Notes under the pieces: generated by a model | What the model was told of the DNA's origin: nothing | Database searches by the model: none | The model's input: the letters and a program-made list of their open reading frames with translations, nothing else | Assembly: GCA_023386455.1 (NCBI GenBank) | Contig: JAEWJO010000705.1 | Location: 1-15,360, forward strand | Source of the DNA: Pseudomonadota bacterium | GTDB taxonomy: Bacteria > Myxococcota_A > Polyangia > Haliangiales > Haliangiaceae | Direction: 5' to 3' | Length of the DNA: 15,360 nt | Shown here: in pieces, positions 1 to 6,320 of the stretch | Layout: every line of letters begins with the position of its first letter | How positions within the stretch are numbered: the stretch's first letter is position 1 | Translations under genes and position numbers: made by a program

Positions 1-536
1 ACCTGATGTTCCCGGTCAAGGTCGCCGCGCGCGGCGACGGCTCGACGGTCGAGCTCGCGCTCGCGACGCTGACGTTCGACGACATGATCGGCAAGTCCGG
101 CAACCAGCACCGCGAGGCGTTCGTGTCGGCGAAGTCGTCGGCAGATGCCGCGGCCACCGCGGGCGCCGTGAAGATCGGCCTCGAGGTCGCGCGCGTCCGC
201 GCCACCGCTGCCGGCGCGACGCTGGAGGCGATCACGCTCGCTCGTCAGGGCCAGATCGAGCCTGCGCGCAAGCGCGTCGCCGACGCGGTCAAGGCCGTGA
301 AGGCCGCCGCCTCGCGCCTGAAGGACGACGAGCTCGAGCAGCTCGGTCGCGAGCTCGATGCGCTCGCGAAGGACCTGGCGAAGATCGTCGTGCCGCCTCC
401 GCAGATCATCGGCGACATGCCCCAGGCGGGAGAGACGATGTCGCTCGCACCCGCGACGGCGCCGGCCCCGGTCGAGCGCAGCCTGCGCAAGGCCGAGCAG
501 AAGGCGAGCGACGTCGTCCGTGGCTCGAAGCACTAG
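1..536 (+). CDS. C-terminal part of a probable VWA-domain (Ca-activated chloride channel-like) protein, 5' end outside window
   Basis: The frame is open to the left edge, so the ATG at position 6 need not be the true start and the gene probably begins upstream. The visible 176 residues start with a beta-strand-like segment (about 1-40, ending in NQHREAF). A long Ala/Lys/Glu-rich helical stretch follows (about 40-128), then a Pro/Ala-rich tail. This layout of a beta-sandwich strand followed by helices resembles the region after the von Willebrand factor A domain in myxobacterial VWA proteins. The VWA domain with its MIDAS motif is not in the window, so the family assignment is an inference from that resemblance. 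The stop codon TAG lies inside a CTAG that also ends the convergent gene. No signal peptide can be judged from this fragment. Confidence 0.62.
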   Translation, partial: LMFPVKVAARGDGSTVELALATLTFDDMIGKSGNQHREAFVSAKSSADAAATAGAVKIGLEVARVRATAAGATLEAITLARQGQIEPARKRVADAVKAVKAAASRLKDDELEQLGRELDALAKDLAKIVVPPPQIIGDMPQAGETMSLAPATAPAPVERSLRKAEQKASDVVRGSKH

Positions 537-781
537 GCGGGAGTTCGCACTGGCGAGCTGTCGAGGCTGTAGACGACGAGCTTGCGGACCGCGATCAGCG
601 CGACAGCACCAGCGATGGCGGTCCAGCTCGCGTCTTGCGAGAGTCTCAGGAGGCCGGCCGCGACCCACAGGTCGAGCATGAACGACATGGCCTGACGGAG
701 CTGGTGCGTCCGCAGGAACGCGACGAGCGCGATCACGATGCTCGCCGACACGATCGCGAGCGCAGCGGCGTTCACGATCAT
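533..781 (-). CDS. Small integral membrane protein, hypothetical (82 aa)
   Basis: This 82-residue protein has a hydrophobic helix at about residues 4-23, a short polar turn (RTHQLRQ), and two weaker hydrophobic segments at about 33-46 and 53-70, suggesting a two- or three-pass inner-membrane protein. Its ATG overlaps the stop of the upstream DUF1622 gene by four bases (ATGA at 778-781), which implies translational coupling and probably a joint role with that protein. It ends in TAG within the CTAG shared with the convergent gene. No catalytic motif is visible. I do not recognise a named family; a partner subunit of the DUF1622 protein is the simplest guess. Confidence 0.7.
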   Translation of the reverse strand: MIVNAAALAIVSASIVIALVAFLRTHQLRQAMSFMLDLWVAAGLLRLSQDASWTAIAGAVALIAVRKLVVYSLDSSPVRTPA

Positions 782-1155
782 ACGAGGTGGTTCTCGCCGG
801 CGGCCAGCTCGGCCCGCTCGCGCTGGATCTCGCGCGCCAGGAAGAAGTTCAGCGCGGTCCGGATCGCCGCGATCGCCGCGAGCTTGCCGATCTCCTCGAA
901 GCTCGGTGCGACGGCGGTGCGCAGCAGGTCGGACGCGAGCTGGAACTCGAGGCCGAGCGCGAGGAAGCGTCCGAGGTCGAGCCGGATCGCGGCGAACGCG
1001 TCCGCACGCCGCGTGGTCAGCGCACGGAACGCGAAGCGCACGATCGAGATGACCGCGCCCGTGAAGATGACGAGTGCGCCCGCGGACTCGACGATCCGGA
1101 CGAGCACGAACACCGCCTGCTGGACCGTATCCTCCGCGAGAAGCGCGCCCACCAC
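778..1155 (-). CDS. DUF1622 family membrane protein
   Basis: The 125-residue product matches the DUF1622 pattern as I know it. A first membrane helix (about 12-38, with ESAGALVIFTGAVIS) is followed by a basic stretch and the family-typical RLDLGRFLALGLEFQLASDLLRT core. A last helix contains IRTALNFFLAREI. Family members are small three-helix inner-membrane proteins of unknown function. The start is GTG. Tandem GTG codons lie at 1155 and 1152, and an upstream GGAG is 2 or 5 bases away respectively, so 1152 is the better-spaced alternative. It lies 8 bases after the heme-oxygenase-like gene and overlaps the following membrane gene by ATGA, so it sits in one operon with both. Confidence 0.82.
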   Translation of the reverse strand: MVGALLAEDTVQQAVFVLVRIVESAGALVIFTGAVISIVRFAFRALTTRRADAFAAIRLDLGRFLALGLEFQLASDLLRTAVAPSFEEIGKLAAIAAIRTALNFFLAREIQRERAELAAGENHLV

Positions 1156-1163
1156 GGCTCCGG

Positions 1164-1757
1164 CTAGGCGGCGCGCTGACCGGTGAAGACCGGCGTCATG
1201 CGCAGCGCACGGAACGCGCGGTGGGCCGCGTTGATGATCTGCTCGGCCTGGTGGTGGTCGGACGCCGCCCTGTCGAGCACGACACCGAGCTCGTGCCAGC
1301 GCTGGCCGGACGGGCTCGAGGCGAGCAGGTAGTTGCCGGCGATCGTCAGCTCGCGCGGCAGGCGCTTCACGAGGTGGCGGTGCAGCATGCCGTTCAGCCG
1401 GCGGCCGCGCTCGACGACGTACATCCAGCCGAGGCCCTGCTCGGCGCCGACGAGGTTGGGCGCGGGCAGGAGCTCGGGCGCGGCGTTCAGGGCCGCGAGG
1501 TCCGAGAGCAGATACGGTGTCCGGATCCGAGGCCCGACGTCGATGACCCTCTGCAGCTCGGGCATCCGCTTCCAGCGCGCCTCGATCGGCGCCTCGAACG
1601 AGTAGATGCGCGAGAGGAACTCGACGTATTTGTCGGCCGTCATCTTCGCGGTGAACAGCGACAGGCGGCCGGCATCCGCCGGCACGTGATGCGCGCGTGT
1701 CGCGAAGTCGAGCTGCTGGAGCATCCAGGAACCAGTGGGTGCACCGACGGTCGCCAT
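1164..1757 (-). CDS. Heme-oxygenase-like protein (possible biliverdin-producing heme oxygenase, divergent)
   Basis: This 197-residue all-helical protein has the length and layout of bacterial heme oxygenases of the BphO type, which cleave heme to biliverdin, CO and iron. An early His pair (H23/H24, in ATRAHHVPAD) sits where the proximal heme ligand is expected. The distal-helix signature appears at about 108-128 as QGLGWMYVVERGRRLNG. In canonical enzymes this reads like LG-x-LYVLEGS-x-LGG, so the EGS is changed to ERG here, and heme binding or activity is uncertain. It starts with ATG 4 bases after the preceding stop. Its ribosome-binding sequence AAGGGG runs into that stop codon, so the two genes are probably coupled. 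No phytochrome lies in the window. Alternatives are a non-catalytic heme-oxygenase-fold protein or a TenA-like helical bundle, the latter less likely. Confidence 0.72.
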   Translation of the reverse strand: MATVGAPTGSWMLQQLDFATRAHHVPADAGRLSLFTAKMTADKYVEFLSRIYSFEAPIEARWKRMPELQRVIDVGPRIRTPYLLSDLAALNAAPELLPAPNLVGAEQGLGWMYVVERGRRLNGMLHRHLVKRLPRELTIAGNYLLASSPSGQRWHELGVVLDRAASDHHQAEQIINAAHRAFRALRMTPVFTGQRAA

Positions 1758-1761
1758 CGCA

Positions 1762-2166
1762 TTACCCCTTGCGGTTCAGATCGAGCCTGGCGAACGCGGA
1801 CCGGACGCGCTGGTCCTGTCCGCACTTCTGCATGCTGGGAACCATGCGCTTCACGCCGTCGACCATCCGCGCCTGGGCAGCGGCCGGCAGCTTCTTGCCC
1901 TGCTGCTTCGCGGTGCGGGCGATCGCGATCGCGTCCTTGTTCGCGTCGATGACGGACGTGACGTTGGTCGCCATCCTGTCGCAGGCGCCGGCCGAGTCGA
2001 CGACGGTCGTGACGAGCTTGTCGAAGAACGTGATCCACTTCTCGGCGTCGCGCGCGGGCATCTCCTGCTCGGCGGGCGTGGGCGTCGGTGCCGTGGGTTC
2101 GGCGAGCGCGATGCCGGCGAGTCCCGTGACCGCGGCGCACGCGACGAGAAGGGAGCGGACGTTCAT
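1762..2166 (-). CDS. Small secreted helical protein with two cysteines, hypothetical
   Basis: The 134-residue product begins with a clear Sec signal peptide (MNVRSLLVACAAV..., likely cleavage after ALA at residue 22). A Pro/Thr-rich spacer follows, then about 95 residues predicted helical. The mature part has exactly two cysteines, C62 (GACDRM) and C115 (MQKCGQD), which could form a disulfide between two helices in the periplasm. Small secreted proteins with a similar arrangement of two Cys, DANKD and a C-terminal AFARL segment seem common in this bacterial group, but no function is known to me. Its ATG overlaps the stop of the 45-codon ORF (ATGA, 2163-2166), and the heme-oxygenase-like gene begins 4 bases after its stop. 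It is therefore embedded in the operon. Confidence 0.8.
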   Translation of the reverse strand: MNVRSLLVACAAVTGLAGIALAEPTAPTPTPAEQEMPARDAEKWITFFDKLVTTVVDSAGACDRMATNVTSVIDANKDAIAIARTAKQQGKKLPAAAQARMVDGVKRMVPSMQKCGQDQRVRSAFARLDLNRKG

Positions 2167-2300
2167 GACTCCAGTTCCAGCATCCGGCGTGCCAGCTCGG
2201 CCTCGTTCGCGGCCGCATCGCTATCCTCGTCGAGCGATTCAGGAGCCCCCTGCGCGGACGACCGTAGCGATCGACGCGGACGCGCGGCGCGTTCGCGCAT
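2163..2300 (-). CDS. Small ORF (45 aa), hypothetical
   Basis: Between the XdhC stop and the secreted-protein start lies an ORF of 45 or 46 codons. Two tandem ATGs lie at 2303 and 2300. An AGGAG at 2307-2311 is 3 and 6 bases away respectively, so the second ATG is preferred. The peptide has a basic N-terminal half (RERAARPRRSLRSS) and an acidic, probably helical C-terminal half (ESLDEDSDAAANEAELARRM). There is no signal peptide or membrane segment. Its stop overlaps the next ATG in an ATGA, as expected for a translated, coupled gene. Function is unknown; it may serve only to carry ribosomes to the next gene, or may bind a protein or nucleic acid partner through its charged halves. Confidence 0.6.
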   Translation of the reverse strand: MRERAARPRRSLRSSAQGAPESLDEDSDAAANEAELARRMLELES

Positions 2301-2306
2301 CATGCG

Positions 2307-2311
2307 CTCCT
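2307..2311 (-). promoter_or_regulatory. Ribosome binding site AGGAG of the 45-codon ORF
   Basis: The minus strand reads AGGAG, then CGC, then ATGATG. Spacing favours the second ATG (6 bases). This site is the main reason for calling the small ORF a gene. Confidence 0.6.
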
Positions 2312-2323
2312 GCCGCGCACGCC

Positions 2324-3574
2324 TCACGACGCGGCCCCGATGATGTCGAACGCCTCGTAGGGCTGGGTGACCCGGCCCGAGCCGAGCGCGGTCTCGAGCT
2401 CGAACGGGACGAGCGCCTCGACGGCCTCGGCGATGCGCGGCATCGGCGCCAGCTCCGGCCGTTCGTGGATCGGGCGAACACGATCGCGCAGGTTCGACGC
2501 GGGGGCACGCCGTAACACCGACTGAACCTCCGCGGCGATCGCCAGCGCGATTTCTTGGGGTGTCTCGGCACCGAGCTCGAGCCCGACCGGCGCGTGCAGG
2601 CGCGTGTCGACCTCGACCTCGAGCTCGTCGAGCATCCGCCGCGTCCGCGTGCGGGGACCGAGCATGCCGATGTAGCGGACGCGCGTCGCGAGGAGCATCG
2701 CGAGGTTGTCGCGGTCCGTGTCGAAGTGGTGATTCATGATGACCGCGACGGCACGATCGCACTCGTCGATCCGGGCCGCGATCTCCTCGGGCGTACCGAC
2801 GAGTAGCTCGTCGGCGACGGAGCTGAATCGCTGGCGCGTCGCGATCCGCGGCTGAGGCGCGCAGACCGACACGTCCCAGCCGAGGCTGCGCATCATCTGG
2901 ACGACCGGCACGGCATCGTGGCCGGTGCCGAACACGAACGCGCGCGGCGGCGGCAGGATCGACTCGACGAACACGTCGACCGAGCCGCGCTCCGAGTTGT
3001 ACGTACGCAGCGTCGACTCGCCGCTCGCGATCGCGGCGTTGGCATCGGCGATCATCGCGAGCCGCAGGATGTCGTCGAATGGGTCCGCGATCGGCTCGCT
3101 ACCCGACACGACCGCGACGCGCTGGCCGACCTTGACGCCGTTGACGCGCGAGTGAATGACGGTGACGACCGCGCCGCGCTTCTGCGTGCGCAGGCAGCGG
3201 TCGGCGATCTCGAGCGGATCGATCCGGCCGGGCGTGTTGCCGCGCTCGAGCAGCACCTCGACGGTGCCGTCGCAGCCGATGCCGAACGCCGCGCGCACGT
3301 CGTCGGCGGCCTCGTTCTCGGGCTGCGTCGAGTCGTACGTCATGATGATCGGCTCGCCGTCGCGCGTTCGCCACCAGGCCTTGCTGGCGATGTCGCCCTC
3401 GAGGCAGCCACCGCTCACCGACGCGCTGATCCAGCGGAACTGGGTCAGGAGCATCCGGGCGCCGGGGCGCCGGTAGGCCGAGCCCTTGACCCGGACGACC
3501 GTCGCGATGAGGTGAGCTTCGCGATTGCGACGCAGACGAGAGGCCGCGTCAATGATGGAGCGTTCGATCGTCAT
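2324..3574 (-). CDS. XdhC/CoxI family molybdoenzyme accessory protein, stand-alone
   Basis: This 416-residue protein has both XdhC domains. The N-terminal XdhC_CoxI domain shows TVVRVKGSAYRRPGARML (about 25-42) and the signature GGCLEGD with C57. The C-terminal Rossmann domain has a nucleotide-binding-like FGTGHDA at 215-221. It also has the family blocks MNHHFDTDRDN (280-290), RYIGMLGPRTR (300-310) and LHAPVGLELGAETPQEIA (326-343). XdhC proteins bind molybdenum cofactor and support its sulfuration and insertion into xanthine-dehydrogenase-type enzymes; CoxI relatives act on CO-dehydrogenase-like enzymes. The ATG at 3574 fits the family N-terminus; an in-frame TTG at 3631 would add 19 unconserved residues. 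It is the first gene of the left operon. No molybdoenzyme or mobA-like gene is in view, so its client is unknown and the symbol is left blank. Confidence 0.9.
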   Translation of the reverse strand: MTIERSIIDAASRLRRNREAHLIATVVRVKGSAYRRPGARMLLTQFRWISASVSGGCLEGDIASKAWWRTRDGEPIIMTYDSTQPENEAADDVRAAFGIGCDGTVEVLLERGNTPGRIDPLEIADRCLRTQKRGAVVTVIHSRVNGVKVGQRVAVVSGSEPIADPFDDILRLAMIADANAAIASGESTLRTYNSERGSVDVFVESILPPPRAFVFGTGHDAVPVVQMMRSLGWDVSVCAPQPRIATRQRFSSVADELLVGTPEEIAARIDECDRAVAVIMNHHFDTDRDNLAMLLATRVRYIGMLGPRTRTRRMLDELEVEVDTRLHAPVGLELGAETPQEIALAIAAEVQSVLRRAPASNLRDRVRPIHERPELAPMPRIAEAVEALVPFELETALGSGRVTQPYEAFDIIGAAS

Positions 3575-3661
3575 GGTTGATGACTCGACTGGCGGGCGGA
3601 GGTGAATGGAAACGAACAGGACCGCAGTCAAAGCTCGGCGACGGAGGCGAGCGACCAGCTA

Positions 3662-3683
3662 GCGCTATGAAACGGTCTAGCGC
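3662..3683. repeat. Inverted repeat between the NHL lipoprotein gene and the XdhC operon
   Basis: A perfect 6-base inverted repeat, GCGCTA and TAGCGC, flanks a 10-base spacer, 34 bases beyond the lipoprotein stop codon. It could be a weak terminator for that gene or an operator for the operon that follows. No T-run follows on the minus strand, so a classical intrinsic terminator is not supported. Confidence 0.3.
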
Positions 3684-3717
3684 CGCCCGACCAATCCGTC
3701 GACCGCGAGCGAGACGC

Positions 3718-4812
3718 TCAGAGCTTGATCATGCGGATGCGGTTGTACGGCACGTCTTCGCCGCGCGTACCATCCGCCACGAACAGCTTGCCGTCGGCGG
3801 CGGTGACGCCCTCGAGGCCGTAGAACTGCGACGCGAGCTTGTCGTCGCTGTCCTTGGCTCCCGGGTTGCCATCGCCCGCGACCGTCGACACGGTCGAGAG
3901 GTCCGACGAGATCTTACGTACGCGGTAGTTCTCGAGGTCGGTCACGTAGAAGTTGCCGTCCGAGCCCTTCGCGATGCCTTGCGGGTGGTTGAACTTGGCG
4001 CTCGCGAGCGCGCCGTCGCCGAAGCCCGCCGTGCCACCACCGGCCGTCGACACCGTGCCGTCGAGACCGACGAGCCGGATCTTGTGGTTGTCGAAGTCGG
4101 TGACGACGAGCTTGCCGTCGCTGCGCTGGGCGACCCCGTACGGCGTCGAGAACGAGGCCGTGCCGCCCGCGCCGTCGGCGGCGCCCTTGACGCCCCAGGT
4201 GCCGGCGAGCGGCGTCAGCTGGTTCGTCGCGGGGTCGAAGATCTGGATGACGTGGAACGTGTAGTCCACGACCGCGATGCGACCGTCGGAGAGCGCCGTC
4301 AGGCCGCGCGGGCGACCGACGCGCGGCGCGACCGCGATCGCCGTCTTCGCGTTGAGATCGATCTTCCAGATCGTGCCCGACATCAGGTCGTCGGGACCGC
4401 CCTGGCCGGCGGGGTCGCGGTCGGTCGAGACGTAGAGCGTGTTGCCGACAAACGCCATGCCGAACGGACGCGAGAACTTGTCCTTCGCGATGATCGTCGA
4501 CGTGTTGCCGTCCATGTCGACCGCGCGGATCTTGCCGTTGTCGAAGTCGGCAACGTAGAGCTTGCCGTCGTGCGCGGCGACGTTGACCGGGTTGTTGAAC
4601 AGGTTGACCTGGCGGTTGCCGTCCTTGTAGCCAGGCTCGTTCCAGCCGGCGAGCGTGCTGACCCCGTTCGTCATCGGTCCGCGGTCGCCGCCGCCGCCGC
4701 TGCCGTCGTCATCGCCCGGCATGTCGTCGTCGCTCATGCCGCCGCCGGTGCAGCCAGCCACGCCGACGAGACCAGCAAGCGAAAGAGAAAGTAGGAGGTT
4801 CATCTTCGACAT
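3718..4812 (-). CDS. NHL-repeat beta-propeller lipoprotein
   Basis: The 364-residue product starts with a lipoprotein signal peptide: positive n-region MSKM, hydrophobic core, and lipobox GVAGC with C21. A Gly/Asp-rich low-complexity linker follows (about 22-46) and tethers the domain to the membrane. The rest is a six-bladed NHL propeller. Its repeating unit runs P-x-G-[VI]-A..., then DGKLYVADFDN-like, then KIR-V, then STVAG. The DFDN/DLEN pairs are especially clear near residues 89 and 270. NHL domains mostly mediate ligand or protein binding, some with lyase activity; no catalytic residues can be assigned here. The ATG at 4812 has AGAGG six bases upstream; ATG at 4803 is an in-frame alternative. 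It appears monocistronic, in the cell envelope. A binding or scaffold role is inference. Confidence 0.9.
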   Translation of the reverse strand: MSKMNLLLSLSLAGLVGVAGCTGGGMSDDDMPGDDDGSGGGGDRGPMTNGVSTLAGWNEPGYKDGNRQVNLFNNPVNVAAHDGKLYVADFDNGKIRAVDMDGNTSTIIAKDKFSRPFGMAFVGNTLYVSTDRDPAGQGGPDDLMSGTIWKIDLNAKTAIAVAPRVGRPRGLTALSDGRIAVVDYTFHVIQIFDPATNQLTPLAGTWGVKGAADGAGGTASFSTPYGVAQRSDGKLVVTDFDNHKIRLVGLDGTVSTAGGGTAGFGDGALASAKFNHPQGIAKGSDGNFYVTDLENYRVRKISSDLSTVSTVAGDGNPGAKDSDDKLASQFYGLEGVTAADGKLFVADGTRGEDVPYNRIRMIKL

Positions 4813-4885
4813 GTGCGCCTCTCAGAGCAATCGGCTTGCCAGGGGAAACAGATGGGTTTGCGCGAGGATGGCCGTTTCATCGCCG

Positions 4886-4901
4886 CGCACTGTTGCGTGC
4901 G
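4886..4901 (-). terminator. Weak hairpin after the host-attachment gene
   Basis: CGCAC and GTGCG form a 5-bp stem around a 6-base loop, starting 7 bases past the stop codon at 4909. There is no T-run, so this is only a candidate end point for the two-gene MscS unit. Confidence 0.22.
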
Positions 4902-4908
4902 GTCGCGC

Positions 4909-5409
4909 TCAACGTGCTCGCGCGGTCGCGAGGCGCACGCGCGCAGGGATCAGGTTCATCGACGACAGGTGGTCGTGAAGCTGCGGTGAGGTCAGCTTCG
5001 ACAGATCGCGCGAAATCTCGTCGATCGTCAGGTCCGGGCGGTGGAGCACACCATCGGTTTGCCGCATGAGACCGAGCATCTTAGGACTGGCAACGACGAT
5101 GAGGTGTCTATATCCGTCTTCATTCACTAACCGCTCGATACTCTCCACAACCTCGCGTGCGAACTTGGAATCCAGTTCGTCGACATGGGCCTCACGGTGG
5201 TCGTCGGTCGAGCTTCTGGCAGTCGCGCCGCCCTGCGACACCGAGACACCCGGCTCGTAGTTCGAGACCATCTCGCCGACCCTGAGCCGACGTCCGGGGT
5301 TCACGAGGTCCTTCACCTCGGAGAGCTGGTGGGTCGGATCGCCGCCCTCTTCGTACGTGTAGAGGCGTGCGCGTGAAGCATCCACGATGGCGATACAGGC
5401 TCGCTTCAT
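4909..5409 (-). CDS. Host attachment family protein (PF10116-type, baeRF-like)
   Basis: The 166-residue product fits the 'protein required for attachment to host cells' family, which has a fold related to the bacterial release-factor-like (baeRF) domains. It opens with IVDASRARLYTYEEGG, continues with LSEVKDLVNPGRRLRVGEMVSNYEPG, then HREAHVDELDSKFAREVVE. It ends with HLIVVASPKMLGLMR and ISRDLSKLTSPQLHDHL. The family name reflects an old annotation; the biochemical role is not settled, and a cytoplasmic location is expected as no signal peptide is present. Its ATG overlaps the MscS-like stop (ATGA at 5406-5409). Codon use is unlike its neighbours: codons such as TTA, AGA, GGA and TAT cluster at about 5085-5175, suggesting different ancestry or relaxed selection. 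Confidence 0.88.
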   Translation of the reverse strand: MKRACIAIVDASRARLYTYEEGGDPTHQLSEVKDLVNPGRRLRVGEMVSNYEPGVSVSQGGATARSSTDDHREAHVDELDSKFAREVVESIERLVNEDGYRHLIVVASPKMLGLMRQTDGVLHRPDLTIDEISRDLSKLTSPQLHDHLSSMNLIPARVRLATARAR

Positions 5410-6212
5410 GACAGTTCTCCCGAGGTGGTTGGCAGTTGAGAGCTCGACGGCGGCGGCACCGCCGCGTGCATCTGGGTCGACAGCCGCTGATACACGCGTT
5501 CGATCTGCGCGTCCGCGAGCTTGCGGTTCGGGACGATGACCTGCGCACCGCTGTCGCTGCGCAGCCGCGTCGAGTACAGGCCGATCTGCTCGATGGTCCC
5601 GGCGATCCCCGAGTCGAGCTTGACGTGATCACCTTCACGCACGCCGTGGTCGCCGAGGATCGCGTACGCCGCGATCACGTTCTCGAGCGGACGCGCCGCG
5701 GCGAGCGCCAGCGCCGCACCGACGATCGCGATCAGCACGAGCAGCGGGCCGACGCCAAAGCCCATGCGGGAGAGCACCATCACCCCGACGATGACGCCGA
5801 GCACACCCTTCGCCATGCGCCGCGCGAGCGGCACGAGCGACGTCGCGATGCGCCGATCGGACAGCCACGTCGAGCGCGACGACATCACGTCGAGGACCGT
5901 GTCGATGCCGCGCATCGCGCCCCAGGCGAGGGCGACGAGCATGCCGATGTGACCGACGTTGCGGCAGAACGCGAGCACGTCGCCCGGCAGCCGCAGGAAC
6001 GTGACGAGCAGCTGCCACACCGCGACGACGCCGAGCGCCGCGACAGGCTCCTCGAGCCGGAGCAGGAAGCGATCGTCGACGCGCGAGCGCGTGAGCAGGA
6101 GCCGCCGATACAGAGCGCGATGCGCGACACCACCGACGAACCGACCGCCGAAGTAGGACGCGACCACCATCACCAACAGCAGGAATCCCTGCGCCCAGCT
6201 GAGGTCGAGCAT
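5406..6212 (-). CDS. MscS-like mechanosensitive ion channel family protein
   Basis: The 268-residue product has hydrophobic helices at about 8-30, 56-74, 88-108 and 135-150. An Ala/Gly-rich pore-lining helix runs from about 153 to 183 (GPLLVLIAIVGAALALAAARPLENVIAA split over the segment). The MscS beta domain follows at about 186-235: DHVKLDSGIAGTIEQIGLYSTRLRSD, then the signature VIVPNRKLADAQI. Members open under membrane tension and release solutes on osmotic downshock. The C-terminal alpha/beta domain is nearly absent; after residue 240 there is only a Pro/Ser tail, so this is a short form. The ATG at 6212 is chosen; an in-frame TTG at 6230 would add six residues. It is translationally coupled to the host-attachment-family gene. 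Confidence 0.88.
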   Translation of the reverse strand: MLDLSWAQGFLLLVMVVASYFGGRFVGGVAHRALYRRLLLTRSRVDDRFLLRLEEPVAALGVVAVWQLLVTFLRLPGDVLAFCRNVGHIGMLVALAWGAMRGIDTVLDVMSSRSTWLSDRRIATSLVPLARRMAKGVLGVIVGVMVLSRMGFGVGPLLVLIAIVGAALALAAARPLENVIAAYAILGDHGVREGDHVKLDSGIAGTIEQIGLYSTRLRSDSGAQVIVPNRKLADAQIERVYQRLSTQMHAAVPPPSSSQLPTTSGELS

Positions 6213-6281
6213 GTCGGCCCGATGCTGCAAGCAGGGTGCCGCCAGCGCACATCAGGTCAATTGCCAGACTGCAGCTTCTCT

Positions 6282-6301
6282 GCGCGCCTGCGCTCGCGCG
6301 C
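6282..6301. repeat. GC hairpin after the HExxH membrane protein gene
   Basis: GCGCGC is repeated as an inverted repeat around 8 bases, about 20 bases beyond the stop at 6321. It may help end the kinase-GNAT-HExxH transcript. No T-run follows, and short GCGCGC runs are common in this DNA. Confidence 0.2.
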
Positions 6302-6320
6302 CCACGCCACGAGGTGCGCC

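Noticed and set aside
1074..1952. 292-codon + strand ORF opposite the heme-oxygenase-like gene
   Set aside because: It is an antisense shadow with no recognisable domain, spanning several real minus-strand genes.
3603..3631. Possible promoter of the XdhC operon (TTGACT at 3626-3631, minus)
   Set aside because: The -35 hexamer is good, but no acceptable -10 lies at 16 to 18 bases (CATTCA and neighbours match poorly).
3577..4794. 405-codon + strand ORF opposite the NHL lipoprotein
   Set aside because: The composition is Arg/Ala/Val/Asp low complexity and it covers the NHL gene exactly in antisense. The NHL protein has a signal peptide, lipobox and repeats.
3668..4882. Shared ATGAAACGG near 3667-3675 (+) and about 4873-4881 (minus) as a regulatory repeat
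   Set aside because: Only nine bases match, they lie on opposite strands with different placement relative to starts, and there are only two copies. Chance is likely.
6232..6260. Possible promoter of the MscS unit (TTGACC at 6255-6260, minus)
   Set aside because: The -35 is good, but the -10 position reads ACCCTG, which does not resemble the consensus.
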